Origin: Parachlamydiales bacterium
GTDB lineage: Bacteria; Chlamydiota; Chlamydiia; Chlamydiales; Rhabdochlamydiaceae
DNA length: 64,000 bases
Direction: 5' to 3'
Assembly (NCBI GenBank): GCA_027459675.1
Contig: DAIDHO010000001.1
Location: 34,341-98,340 of the forward strand
This document shows, in pieces, positions 37,930 through 47,267 of this stretch. The translations under genes were made by a program, and so were the position numbers. The notes under the pieces are model-generated. The model did no database searches, was not told the DNA's origin, and saw nothing but the letters and a program-made list of their open reading frames with translations. Each line of letters opens with the position of its first letter. The first letter of the stretch is position 1.

Positions 37930-39170
37930 GGTTCCTTCAATCGATGTTTGGCAAGGTGAGGGCCATTGCCGTAGGATTTTTTATTCCCCCCTTTTGCGAG
38001 GGTATGTTTTTTTTCCGTTTGAAAGACAAGCGACACAGGTTCTGAGGAAGTTCTCATGCGATCAAAAGCACGGGCTTGCAGGGAAATTTTTCCCTTGGAT
38101 GATTCCACTTTTTCAAAAATAAAAAGCTCTCCGGGGATCTGATGCTGCAAACACGCCTCTAAATCGGAGGCTGTGCGAATAGGCTTCCATCGGTCATTCA
38201 TGTGAATCCACCAGTCGCCCTCCCGCACAATGACCCGTCTTTTCCCCAATTGGCAGGTGATTTCGGTGGGAGAGCGGGGACGAATAGCTGTGATTAATTC
38301 TTCAATTTTAATACGACTTTTGGAAACCGTTTGGAGTTTGACATGGACTGTTTGGCTTGAATACCCCGTTTCATCCCAAATTTGGAAGTCAGCCCCGTAA
38401 GAAGTAGCTTTTAACAGTTGAGCAATGGGTCCTATTTGAGGGGATTGGGTCTCAATCCATTCGGCTTCTGGGATCCACATTTCCCCATTCCACAAAAGAC
38501 ACTCTCCTGGCTTTAAGAAATAGACATCCGGGCCGATGGATATTTTGGTTTTATTTAACAGTTCTCGATATTCTTCTCCTCCCCACTCTTTTAAAAAGAC
38601 ATCTTTCTCCCACGTACTTGCCTTTTTGAAAAGAGCCATGTAGGGCTCTTGGTCGATAGAGCGGGTAAAGAGAGGAGAAGGAGGCAATGTGAACAGCTCG
38701 GAAGCGGTTTTATTTTTAATCTCGCCCATGAGTTGATTATTTTCTAAGCAACGGGCCATCAGGGATACACCTGTTGCTTCTTTCGAAAAGATAAACTCTC
38801 CCTTCTTTTCTTCTAGAAAAACCGTTTCTCCGATCGAGATTGTTTTTTTATCTCCCGAAGATCTGAGAGCTAAGCTGCAGACCCTGTCGTGGTCTTGATC
38901 AGGTCGTGTATTGGCTCCAATGAAAATCAAATCTTGAAGAAACGGTTGAAATTCTTGGGCTTGAGGGATGTTGAGAGATAAAGGCCCTTTTCCTAAAAGA
39001 GAGATCGAAAAAGAAGGAAATGAAGGTTCCCTTTTTTCTTCAGCGGGATACTTGAATAAGAGAAGGGTCCACAGGAGAAATGAAAGCAGAGAGGTTAAGC
39101 CCAAAAGAGCTTTGCTGCTTTGTAGAATCAAATTCTGCATTGATGGTGCATTACAATCTACTAATTTCAT
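37926..39170 (-). CDS. Membrane-anchored hypothetical protein in T2SS operon (CT573-like position)
   Basis: N-terminal TM; start overlaps gspD translationally (4 nt). Confidence 0.6.
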   Translation of the reverse strand: MKLVDCNAPSMQNLILQSSKALLGLTSLLSFLLWTLLLFKYPAEEKREPSFPSFSISLLGKGPLSLNIPQAQEFQPFLQDLIFIGANTRPDQDHDRVCSLALRSSGDKKTISIGETVFLEEKKGEFIFSKEATGVSLMARCLENNQLMGEIKNKTASELFTLPPSPLFTRSIDQEPYMALFKKASTWEKDVFLKEWGGEEYRELLNKTKISIGPDVYFLKPGECLLWNGEMWIPEAEWIETQSPQIGPIAQLLKATSYGADFQIWDETGYSSQTVHVKLQTVSKSRIKIEELITAIRPRSPTEITCQLGKRRVIVREGDWWIHMNDRWKPIRTASDLEACLQHQIPGELFIFEKVESSKGKISLQARAFDRMRTSSEPVSLVFQTEKKHTLAKGGNKKSYGNGPHLAKHRLKEP

Positions 39171-39247
39171 CGCCTATTTAGTATAGGTGATTTCTCCAAT
39201 AATACCAAACGCGGAAAATAACTCCCTCTCTCCGAGGGGGTATCGAT

Positions 39248-39266
39248 TAGACACCTCTTGCGTAAC
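39248..39266 (+). repeat. Dispersed repeat variant (TAGACACCTCTTGCGTAAC)
   Basis: Core shared with other copies. Confidence 0.5.
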
Positions 39267-39358
39267 TATTCAATAACATCATTTGCAAAAAAGAAACTTT
39301 AAAGGTAAAGTGCAAAATAATGAAGGTATTAACTCCGCTTTAACGGATAGAGGGAAGC

Positions 39359-39733
39359 ATGGACGAAAATAAAAAAGAAGGTGTTTCAGTCAAAGAAATT
39401 GAGGAATTTGCCAAAAAACATCGTTTTGAGGTGTTTTTCTGTCTGATGTTTCTTTTAGCCTGTATTTTTGGACTGGGTGGAATGTTCAGAACAGGATGGA
39501 ATATTCTTTTTGCAATGGCGGGAGGTGTTTTAGGAGTCGTTCTTCCAGTTAAAATGGAGCACCTTCTTAAGAAGGTATTTCATTTTGTTTTTAAACAAGA
39601 GAAGACAATTTTAATTGTATTAGGTGTTGTTGCATTACTCATCGCTTGTATTTTCCCCTTTGTGGTTTTTTTAATTGTCGGAGTGGCCGGAGGTCACGCC
39701 ATCCATCACCTCTCCTTTGAATCCTCGCACTGA
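39359..39733 (+). CDS. Membrane protein with two bilobed hydrophobic regions, unknown
   Basis: FEVFFCLMFLLACIFGLGG...LGVVLPV and TILIVLGVVALLIACIFPFVVFLIVGVAGG. Confidence 0.65.
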   Translation: MDENKKEGVSVKEIEEFAKKHRFEVFFCLMFLLACIFGLGGMFRTGWNILFAMAGGVLGVVLPVKMEHLLKKVFHFVFKQEKTILIVLGVVALLIACIFPFVVFLIVGVAGGHAIHHLSFESSH

Positions 39734-40480
39734 GGGGGTTGATAAGACGCTCTCTCTATATTGAATAAAATCTTTCAGGGAGATTTCGTTTTTATGAAAA
39801 TTCTGCCCGATAAGTTGGACCGATTCTGGATCGAGTCTTCTTAAAGAGTCCCCTATTTCTAGCCAGCCGGCTTCTTTTTTAAAATCGTTCCACGCTTCGA
39901 TTTCTCCAGGGACATTTTCTAAAACTTGCTGCAAGAAAGCAATACGTAAAAGATTGTATCCATATAAAACAGCTCCATGTTGAACCAATTCGCTTCTCTT
40001 TTTCCAAAAATTGGCGTCGTGGTCAAGCGCAACCTTTAAAGCTTGGGATTGAGAGAGCGCCTCTTCAAATTTTTTCTCCCCAATCAGGAGGGAACAATTA
40101 GAAAATTGGAGGTAGTAAGGAGAAAAGCTTCCAACTCTTTTTTGGGCTGCTTTAGAAAAACTTAAAGCAAGTCCTTGTTGGCTGGTGAGAAGAAGTTTTT
40201 GAGCGATACGTCCATCGTATTTAGGATGAAGTTCTGGATGTTGTTTTAAAATTTTTTGTAACTTTATAAGCTTTTCATTCCGGTCTCCAGACCACTCATT
40301 GAATGTTTTTTCAGCTACTAAATAGTCAGCTGAAGAACCTGCTTTCCATTGGTAGAGGCCCCATCCTGTTACAGCTAGGAGTCCCATGCTTACGGCGATA
40401 ATGGAATTTAAATGTTCCCAGATCCAATCGCTTGTGGTTTTATTGATAAAACCAAATTTTCCAAACGGTACTTTTTCCAT
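39671..40480 (-). CDS. Hypothetical single-TM protein (probable start MEKVPFGKF)
   Basis: Intact ORF, TM SIIAVSMGLLAVTGWGLYQW, helical repeat-like body. Confidence 0.6.
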   Translation of the reverse strand: MEKVPFGKFGFINKTTSDWIWEHLNSIIAVSMGLLAVTGWGLYQWKAGSSADYLVAEKTFNEWSGDRNEKLIKLQKILKQHPELHPKYDGRIAQKLLLTSQQGLALSFSKAAQKRVGSFSPYYLQFSNCSLLIGEKKFEEALSQSQALKVALDHDANFWKKRSELVQHGAVLYGYNLLRIAFLQQVLENVPGEIEAWNDFKKEAGWLEIGDSLRRLDPESVQLIGQNFHKNEISLKDFIQYRESVLSTPSVRGFKGEVMDGVTSGHSDN

Positions 40481-40679
40481 TCTCAAAAACCTTTTTAAAT
40501 TCATTTTATGGATTAAAGGGTTAAAAAGCACCCCAAATGAGCTTTTAACAATTTCCTAGGTGGAAATTAACCTTTGTACTAACTTTTTGCAAAAACAGCC
40601 GACTTTTTTATCTTATTCAAGTTTCTCTTGCTCTGGCTTTCTTGTTAGGAATGGGATAGCATAGAATGAAGACTATTAT

Positions 40680-42014
40680 ATGTTAAAAAAAATTATTCTA
40701 TCTTGTCTGCTTTTTCTATCGCTCTATTCTCAAACGACAGTCCCTATTGTCATTTTAGGAGGGGGAATTGCGGGAATGAGTGCGGCTCTGCAGGTTTCTC
40801 AAGCAGGGCTTAATCCTCTTTTAGTGGTAGGACCTACACCTGGCGGAATTATCACTGTTTCTCCTAGTGTAGAGAATTGGCCTGGAGATTTTTCCATTCC
40901 AGGAGCTGCTTTAGCAGATAAATTGGAACAACAACTCCAAAACCGCAGGGTAAGCCTGATGAAAGGGGTTGTGACCTCTGTCGATTTTTCTCACCGCCCT
41001 TTTACTATCCACGTGACCCATCCTCTCCTTCCAGAGGAGTCTTCGACGATTCAAGCGGAGAGCTGCATCATTGCGTTGGGTGCAACCCCCCATCTTTTGC
41101 ACATCCCAGGTGAAAAGCCGCTTCTCTACCATAAGATTTTTACGTGTGCCCCCTGTGATGGACATCGGTTCAAAGATCAAACCGTAGCTGTCATTGGGGG
41201 AGGAGATAGTGCGCTTGTGGAAGCCGATTATCTTTCCAACATTGCTCAAAAAGTTATCGTGCTTGTGCGCGGCAGCGCCTTTAAAACCCTCCATCCTTCC
41301 TTCAAAGAAAAGCTTCTTTCCAAGCCGAATGTTAAAGTATTCTTTCAGACGACAGTGCAAAAGTTTCAAGACGATAAAGAGGGCGTCACAATCCACCTGA
41401 AGCCAAAAAGCTCCCTTATCGTGCAAGGAATCTTTCTTGCGATTGGCTCCCGTCCCAATACGGATATCTTGAAGAACTCTGTTAAGCTAGATCCCAGAGG
41501 ATACATTCTTCTTGCTAAGGGACAAGCCACTTCTACGCCAGGGGTATTTGCTGCCGGAGATGTCTCCGATCCGACCTATAGGCAAGCCATTACCGCGGCT
41601 GGAGACGCTGCCAAGGCAGCACTCGAAGCTATCCAATTTCTATCTAATCCCACTCCTCAAGCTGCCGCCTCTGCTCTATCTTGTGTCCCTCTTAAAGAGA
41701 TTGGAGATTTAGAGGCTTTTCAAACCATTCTTCACTCCTCAAATCAGCCGATCATTGCCTATTTTTATTCGCCCTATTGTTCTCCTTGCCGATCTTTCTC
41801 ACCTCTTTATTATAAATGGTCCCAAGAATATGGCTCCCTTGCCACCTTTGTAAAAATCAATGTCCAGAATTGTCCTGCCTGTGTCCAGACTTATAACATT
41901 CAAGAGCTTCCAACCCTCTTAATTTTAGATCCGAAAGGAAACACCATTTGTCAGGCATCCATAGAGTTAGAGATGGCAAAAATCATAAAGTTTTTAGAAG
42001 AAAGGAAAAAATAG
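40680..42014 (+). CDS. Thioredoxin reductase-like domain fused to a C-terminal thioredoxin domain, with N-terminal signal-like sequence
   Basis: MLKKIILSCLLFLSLYSQTT; GGGIAGMSAAL; CAPCDG; GGGDSALVEA; GVFAAGDVSDPTYRQAITAAGDA; YCSPC thioredoxin site. Confidence 0.9.
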   Translation: MLKKIILSCLLFLSLYSQTTVPIVILGGGIAGMSAALQVSQAGLNPLLVVGPTPGGIITVSPSVENWPGDFSIPGAALADKLEQQLQNRRVSLMKGVVTSVDFSHRPFTIHVTHPLLPEESSTIQAESCIIALGATPHLLHIPGEKPLLYHKIFTCAPCDGHRFKDQTVAVIGGGDSALVEADYLSNIAQKVIVLVRGSAFKTLHPSFKEKLLSKPNVKVFFQTTVQKFQDDKEGVTIHLKPKSSLIVQGIFLAIGSRPNTDILKNSVKLDPRGYILLAKGQATSTPGVFAAGDVSDPTYRQAITAAGDAAKAALEAIQFLSNPTPQAAASALSCVPLKEIGDLEAFQTILHSSNQPIIAYFYSPYCSPCRSFSPLYYKWSQEYGSLATFVKINVQNCPACVQTYNIQELPTLLILDPKGNTICQASIELEMAKIIKFLEERKK

Positions 42015-42015
42015 C

Positions 42016-42043
42016 AGATCTCTTGCCTAAGCTAAAGGTCTAA
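42016..42043 (+). repeat. Dispersed repeat copy (AGATCTCTTGCCTAAGCTAAAGGTCTA)
   Basis: Directly after the stop of the upstream gene; shared core. Confidence 0.65.
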
Positions 42044-42101
42044 TAAGTTTTCTTTTTATATCGAGAAAAATGATCCGCTTAACATATAACTTTCTTACTT
42101 T

Positions 42102-43490
42102 ATGAGCAGGATAAAAACACTGTCAGTATTAAATTTAATCATGATCAATCTGGCAGCGTTAGGCGGCATCCGCACCTGGGCGCCGATGGCGGAGAGTGGA
42201 TTTACATCTGTTTTCTTCCTTTTATTCGGAGTTTTAACTTTTTTTATTCCTGTCTCCTTGATTACAGCAGAACTGGCGACGACATGGCCTCATTCAGGAG
42301 GTGTATATGCTTGGATAAAACACGCTTTTGGTCATCGACTGGGCTATCTGGCAATTTGGCTTCTTTGGATACAAAATATGTTATGGTTTCCCACGATGCT
42401 TTCCTTTTTAGCGAGTTCTATCACCTTTATTTTTGATCCTGATTTATCCCAAAGCCGTCCTCTTACTTTTATCTTTGCCCTTTTTCTTTTTTGGGGGGCA
42501 ACATTTACAAATCTTAAAGGAATTAAGGCTTCTTCCATTTTAAGCTCTATAGGGGCTGTGTGTGGAACTTTTATTCCGAGCTTTGTGCTGATTGGATTGG
42601 GGGTGTGGTGGTTTTCAGATGCAAGGCCCATCGAAATTTCTTTTACAGGGGCCTCTTTTATTCCCAATCTCAAATCTGTTGAACAAATGGCTCTTCTTGC
42701 CGGTGTTATTATTTCCCTCTTAGGCATTGAAATGTCTGCCGTGCATGCGAATGATGTTCACAATCCCCAGAAAAACTACCCTAGAGCGATTTTATTTTCT
42801 TCTATCCTCTTGATTTTATTTTCAGTCTTGGGAGTTTTAAGCATTGCGATGGTCGTCCCCAAGGCAAAACTTCTTTTGAGTGCAGGGTGTTTACAAGCAT
42901 TTGCTTTTTTCTTTAATTCTTTGGATCTTTCTTTTCTCACTTCGATCATGGCATTGGTAATTACGGTAGGAGGTTTAGGCTCGCTTGCAACGTGGATCAT
43001 GGGACCTGCAAAAGGGCTTATTGCAGCTGCACGGCAAGAAGATCTTTCCCCTGCTTTACGAACTATAAATGCACAAGGGGTTCCACAAAACTTTTTGATC
43101 CTTCAGGCGGGGATCGTTTCATTGCTCTCTATTGCCTTTCTTTTTCTCCCCACTATTAATGCAGCTTATTGGATCTTTCTGGTACTGACCACCCAGCTCT
43201 ATTTGGTCATGTATTTCTTGCTCTTTACCGCTGTGATCAAGCTTCGAAAGAGCGCATCTACTACTCACCGCCCTTTTAAAGTTCCCGGAGGGATGATAGG
43301 TCTTTGGTTTTTTTCCATCGTAGGGTTTTTAAGTTCTTTATTTGCTCTGGTTATCGCCTTTTTCCCTCCTGCTCAAATCGAACCGGGCAGTAAGAGGCTT
43401 TATATCCTGAGTTTGTTGATCACGATGTGCATAATGATTCTTTTACCTATGTTTATCGCCAAGGTACGAGCCAAACGGGCTGCGGCCTAA
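42102..43490 (+). CDS. APC-superfamily amino acid permease/antiporter
   Basis: 12-TM pattern; TWPHSGGVYAWIKHAFG, IEMSAVHANDVHNPQKNYPRA. Confidence 0.85.
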   Translation: MSRIKTLSVLNLIMINLAALGGIRTWAPMAESGFTSVFFLLFGVLTFFIPVSLITAELATTWPHSGGVYAWIKHAFGHRLGYLAIWLLWIQNMLWFPTMLSFLASSITFIFDPDLSQSRPLTFIFALFLFWGATFTNLKGIKASSILSSIGAVCGTFIPSFVLIGLGVWWFSDARPIEISFTGASFIPNLKSVEQMALLAGVIISLLGIEMSAVHANDVHNPQKNYPRAILFSSILLILFSVLGVLSIAMVVPKAKLLLSAGCLQAFAFFFNSLDLSFLTSIMALVITVGGLGSLATWIMGPAKGLIAAARQEDLSPALRTINAQGVPQNFLILQAGIVSLLSIAFLFLPTINAAYWIFLVLTTQLYLVMYFLLFTAVIKLRKSASTTHRPFKVPGGMIGLWFFSIVGFLSSLFALVIAFFPPAQIEPGSKRLYILSLLITMCIMILLPMFIAKVRAKRAAA

Positions 43491-43557
43491 TTTTTCAACA
43501 AAGAGATTAGAGCCTTTTAAAACGGGCTTTGCTTGAAAAATGGATGATTTTTTGAGT

Positions 43558-43597
43558 TAGACCCTTTGCTTAAGCTAAAGTTCAGTCGCTTTTATGG
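43558..43597 (+). repeat. Dispersed repeat copy (TAGACCCTTTGCTTAAGCTAAAGTTCAGTCGCTTTTATGG)
   Basis: Near-identical over about 40 nt to the copy at 3453. Confidence 0.8.
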
Positions 43598-44691
43598 CTT
43601 CGAGACTCTCGTGGGATGGGATTTTGTAATCTCCCAAAAATAGAAGACATGTTTTTGAGCGTCTGGGAAAAGAGATAGTGTTGACAGACATGGAGATGAG
43701 CGGCTTCTCCCATTTGTTTTCGAAGAGCAAAATCATTGGTTAACTTGAGAATGGCTTGCGCGACCTGGTCCGGGGAGGAAGGGGGGACAACAAAACCGGT
43801 TTTAGTATCGAGGCATATTTCTGGAAGTCCTCCGACGGCAGTAGTAATAAGGGGTTTCTTTAAGAAGGCAGCTTGGAGAGAGGCTTGGGAAATCCCTTCA
43901 TGTGCTGTGCTCAGAAGCGTAAAAATATCCAAAGCGGCAAGAGCGGGTTTGGGATCTTCTAAATGTCCTGTGAAAACAAAGGGAAGGTCAGGATCTACAA
44001 GAGGTTTAAAGTTTTCAAGGTAACCCCCCCCTATGACGGCCCACCGAAGGCGCGGATCGTGGCGCAAAAGTTTAGCAGCTGCAATCAGGTCTTGAATTCC
44101 TTTCCACGATCGGACTACACATACAGACCCCACTAAAATTTGATCTTCTTTGAGGTCTAGGGAATGACGAAACTTTTTAACATCTTCAGGACTTACTTCA
44201 AACGGTTCGACGCCTGTTGGAATACACTGAATTCGGTCAAGAGGGAGGCGGGCTTTTTTTTCGATCGTTGGAATGATGCAAGAAGAGGTGGTAACCACAA
44301 AATCTGTCAGAGAGTTATAGAGAAGGCGTGCGTTCAATCCCCCTCGGATTTCAGTGGAAAGATGGCGGGTCCGTACCACCGGACGTCTCATTAAGCATCC
44401 CGCAATTCCTCCCAGCCACGCATCCCATGAGCTGTGCGTGTTAATGACGTCAATCCGAGTTTTCTTAATCAGGCGGCAGAGCTGTAAAAGTGCTTTGAGG
44501 GCATGGGATTTTTTAAAATCGATTTCAAAAACGTACAGCCCTTCTTTGCGGGCATACTGGACGAGCTTTCCCCCCTTTGTGACCGCCAGGGTGACCTCGA
44601 ACCCTTGTTCTTTAAGTCCTAAAGACTCTTTAAGAATGCGCATTTCTTGCCCCCCCCACCCATTCGAGCTTTCAGTGTGTAAGATATGCAT
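43582..44691 (-). CDS. Family-4-like glycosyltransferase (group 1)
   Basis: GWGGQEMRILKESLGL, STAHEGISQASLQAAFLKKPLITTAVGGLPE. Confidence 0.85.
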   Translation of the reverse strand: MHILHTESSNGWGGQEMRILKESLGLKEQGFEVTLAVTKGGKLVQYARKEGLYVFEIDFKKSHALKALLQLCRLIKKTRIDVINTHSSWDAWLGGIAGCLMRRPVVRTRHLSTEIRGGLNARLLYNSLTDFVVTTSSCIIPTIEKKARLPLDRIQCIPTGVEPFEVSPEDVKKFRHSLDLKEDQILVGSVCVVRSWKGIQDLIAAAKLLRHDPRLRWAVIGGGYLENFKPLVDPDLPFVFTGHLEDPKPALAALDIFTLLSTAHEGISQASLQAAFLKKPLITTAVGGLPEICLDTKTGFVVPPSSPDQVAQAILKLTNDFALRKQMGEAAHLHVCQHYLFSQTLKNMSSIFGRLQNPIPRESRSHKSD

Positions 44692-45694
44692 CTACATGCT
44701 CCAAAAGATGGGCCACAATGCGTCGATGGCCGGACGAAAAAGGGAGTCCTTCAAGGTGTTGAACGGGGCACCATTCATAGCCTACCACCCTTTCTTTTTT
44801 TTCGGTCTTATAAAGAGTGGGAAATAGAGTCACATCATACCGGGTAAAACCATGCTTTACAAGAGGAAATACATCGAGTTTATGCAATGAAATCTGAAAA
44901 GGGAGAGATTCTTCAAGAGGGGCATATGGAAACTCATAAAGGCCCGACATAACTTTTCGACCTTTTTCTTGTTTGATAAGGATATGATCTCCTGCTAAGA
45001 TGAGGGCTACGTGCCGTTTAAGTTGGATGGTAGAAGGCCTTTTTCGGGGGATAGGAAAATCGAGAACCCGTCCTTGGATGTAGGCTTTACATTCTTCCAT
45101 TAAAGGACACTGTCCGCATTTGGGCTTCTTTTGGCAGACTTGTGCGCCTAGTTCAATTAAAGCTTCCATCAAAACCCAAGGCTCTTCATCACGCAGACAA
45201 GAGAGAGTCAGTTCTTCATAATGGGCTCTTTTAGAACAGTCGTGAGAGGAGGTAAAAAAACGGGAGAGCACTCGCACCACGTTCCCGTCTACTGCCGGTA
45301 CTTTTTTTTGAAAGGCAAAGCTTAACACAGCGCCGACAGTATAGGGACCAAATCCGGGTAGTTCTTCAAGTTCAGAAAGAGTGGAGGGAATAATTCCTTT
45401 TTTATGCTCTACGATCCTTTGAGCAGCTTTATGCAGGTTCCGCGCGCGGCTATAATAACCGAGCCCTTCCCATGCTTTGATCACCTCTTCAGGTGAGGCA
45501 GCTGCCAAAGACTCGAGGGTAGGAAATTTTTTCATCCACCGTTCAAAATAAGGGATCACTACGGCCACTTGGGTCTGCTGGAGCATCACTTCGGAGACCC
45601 ATACCCGATAAGGAGAGCGGTCTTCTCTCCAAGGAAGAGGTCTCTGTTCACTTAAAAACCAATTTTTTAATTTTTGTAGGGAGTTTTTTTCCAT
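44672..45694 (-). CDS. mutY: A/G-specific adenine glycosylase MutY
   Basis: VMLQQTQVAVVIPYFERW, ELPGFGPYTVGAVLSFAF, Fe-S cysteines CQKKPKCGQCPLMEEC. Confidence 0.93.
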   Translation of the reverse strand: MEKNSLQKLKNWFLSEQRPLPWREDRSPYRVWVSEVMLQQTQVAVVIPYFERWMKKFPTLESLAAASPEEVIKAWEGLGYYSRARNLHKAAQRIVEHKKGIIPSTLSELEELPGFGPYTVGAVLSFAFQKKVPAVDGNVVRVLSRFFTSSHDCSKRAHYEELTLSCLRDEEPWVLMEALIELGAQVCQKKPKCGQCPLMEECKAYIQGRVLDFPIPRKRPSTIQLKRHVALILAGDHILIKQEKGRKVMSGLYEFPYAPLEESLPFQISLHKLDVFPLVKHGFTRYDVTLFPTLYKTEKKERVVGYEWCPVQHLEGLPFSSGHRRIVAHLLEHVDAYLTH

Positions 45695-45796
45695 TTTTAC
45701 CAGTATACCAAAATAGAGGTCAGATAGAAATAGATTAAAATAAAGAATTTATACCGTGGCACGATCCTTGCATCCTTCTCTGACGGAGGACAACCC

Positions 45797-46267
45797 ATGG
45801 AATCAATTCGATGGACGGAAATACACGATAGTTTACACCTTGTGATGAAAAGGGAGCTAGATACAATGCGCCAGTTGCTCGATAATATGCATTTGGAAGA
45901 GCAATTCATCCTGCGCAATGAAAAAAAATATTGGAGTTCAATGATGGAAGAAAGAAATGAACTGAAGAGGCAACTCAGTGAAATCCGTCAAAATCGACAG
46001 TTTGTCACAGAAAAATTAGAAAATCTCACCCATCAGTCTAATGTGCCTCTTGAAGAACTTCTTCCCTCGGAAGACACGAATAGTTGGGAAGTTTTATCTA
46101 TGCGAGACCAGATACTTACCCTTTTAGATAGAATGAGTTTACAAGCCAGTCGCAATGAAATGCTTTTTCAGCTGTCTAAAGCACCTGCTCTGATCCGTGA
46201 GGCACCTAAAAAGAAAATCTCTATTGCGACCCTTCCCCCAGAAGGGTATAACGAAAGAGATGATTGA
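45797..46267 (+). CDS. Hypothetical coiled-coil protein (FlgN-like in character)
   Basis: Helical/charged sequence; overlaps downstream start. Confidence 0.5.
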   Translation: MESIRWTEIHDSLHLVMKRELDTMRQLLDNMHLEEQFILRNEKKYWSSMMEERNELKRQLSEIRQNRQFVTEKLENLTHQSNVPLEELLPSEDTNSWEVLSMRDQILTLLDRMSLQASRNEMLFQLSKAPALIREAPKKKISIATLPPEGYNERDD

Positions 46268-47267
46268 ATGTGCAGGTTATTTGCAGGGAAATTTAGAGCA
46301 CCATCTGGACCATTTAGCTCCTTTTTGTGCTTTAGTGGGATGGCCCCTCATCGTGACTGAGGAAAAAATGTATGAGCTAGCCCGCCTTTATTACCCTGGC
46401 TTGACTCTCTACTATTGGCCTCCTCTTGAAGCTCCTTTCAAGATGACAGAGCAATTTGAGAAGGTGGTGACAACTCTTCCTAGGATTGCTTTTGATGAAA
46501 TTTTTTTTATTGCGGAAGCTTCTCTGAAAAAGCGTCTAACCACCCTTTGGCTTCCGCATGGGAATTCGGATAAAGGCCACAGGCTTCCTTGGATGGAGGC
46601 GCTACGCCACGAAGAAGCTGCCTTTGTCTATGGTCCCAAAATGGTCGATTTTCTTATGGAGAAAAAGGTGCCGATTCCAAGGCTCATCCCTGTGGGCAAT
46701 TTTCGGTATGTTTATTTCCAAAAATACCGCCTATTTTATGAGCAACTGCTTGATCAAATGGGGATTAAAAAATCGTTCATTTTATATGCGCCCACCTGGA
46801 AGGACGCTGAAAACTCAGGTTCTTTTGAGAGCGCCATCGATGCACTGATCGAGCAGTTAGCGGGATTGCCCCTCCTCATCAAACCTCATCCGAATCAAGC
46901 AGAAGATGTGAGGAGTATTCAAAAACAACTCTCCTACGATGTGCGGTGGCTCGATCACTTTCCCCCCATCTATCCTCTACTGGAAAGAACCACCCATCTT
47001 ATTGGAGATTTTTCTTCTATTGGATATGATTTTCTCGTGTTCAATCGTCCCCTGTTTTTTTTTAATCCTCACCGCCGATCTTTAGAAGATAAAGGGCTTT
47101 TTTTGCACCGCTATGGGACTCAAATTTCTTCTTCCACCTCCCTTGCGGAGCAGCTTAAAAATCCTTATCATCCTCGTGAGAAAATCCCTTCGCTTGTGGC
47201 CTATACGTTTGGAGAGGCATCCCAGTGGCTTGAACTTATCGAAAAGGTAAAGCAGCTTGACATTTGA
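46260..47267 (+). CDS. CDP-glycerol glycerophosphotransferase-like protein, copy 1 (start MIECAGYL)
   Basis: LPHGNSDKG, FILYAPTWKD, LIKPHPNQ, IGDFSSIGYDFLVFNRPLFFF. Confidence 0.75.
   Translation: MIECAGYLQGNLEHHLDHLAPFCALVGWPLIVTEEKMYELARLYYPGLTLYYWPPLEAPFKMTEQFEKVVTTLPRIAFDEIFFIAEASLKKRLTTLWLPHGNSDKGHRLPWMEALRHEEAAFVYGPKMVDFLMEKKVPIPRLIPVGNFRYVYFQKYRLFYEQLLDQMGIKKSFILYAPTWKDAENSGSFESAIDALIEQLAGLPLLIKPHPNQAEDVRSIQKQLSYDVRWLDHFPPIYPLLERTTHLIGDFSSIGYDFLVFNRPLFFFNPHRRSLEDKGLFLHRYGTQISSSTSLAEQLKNPYHPREKIPSLVAYTFGEASQWLELIEKVKQLDI

Noticed and set aside
40911-41426. Minus-strand ORF of 171 aa
   Set aside because: Antisense to the TrxR-thioredoxin fusion; no recognisable features.
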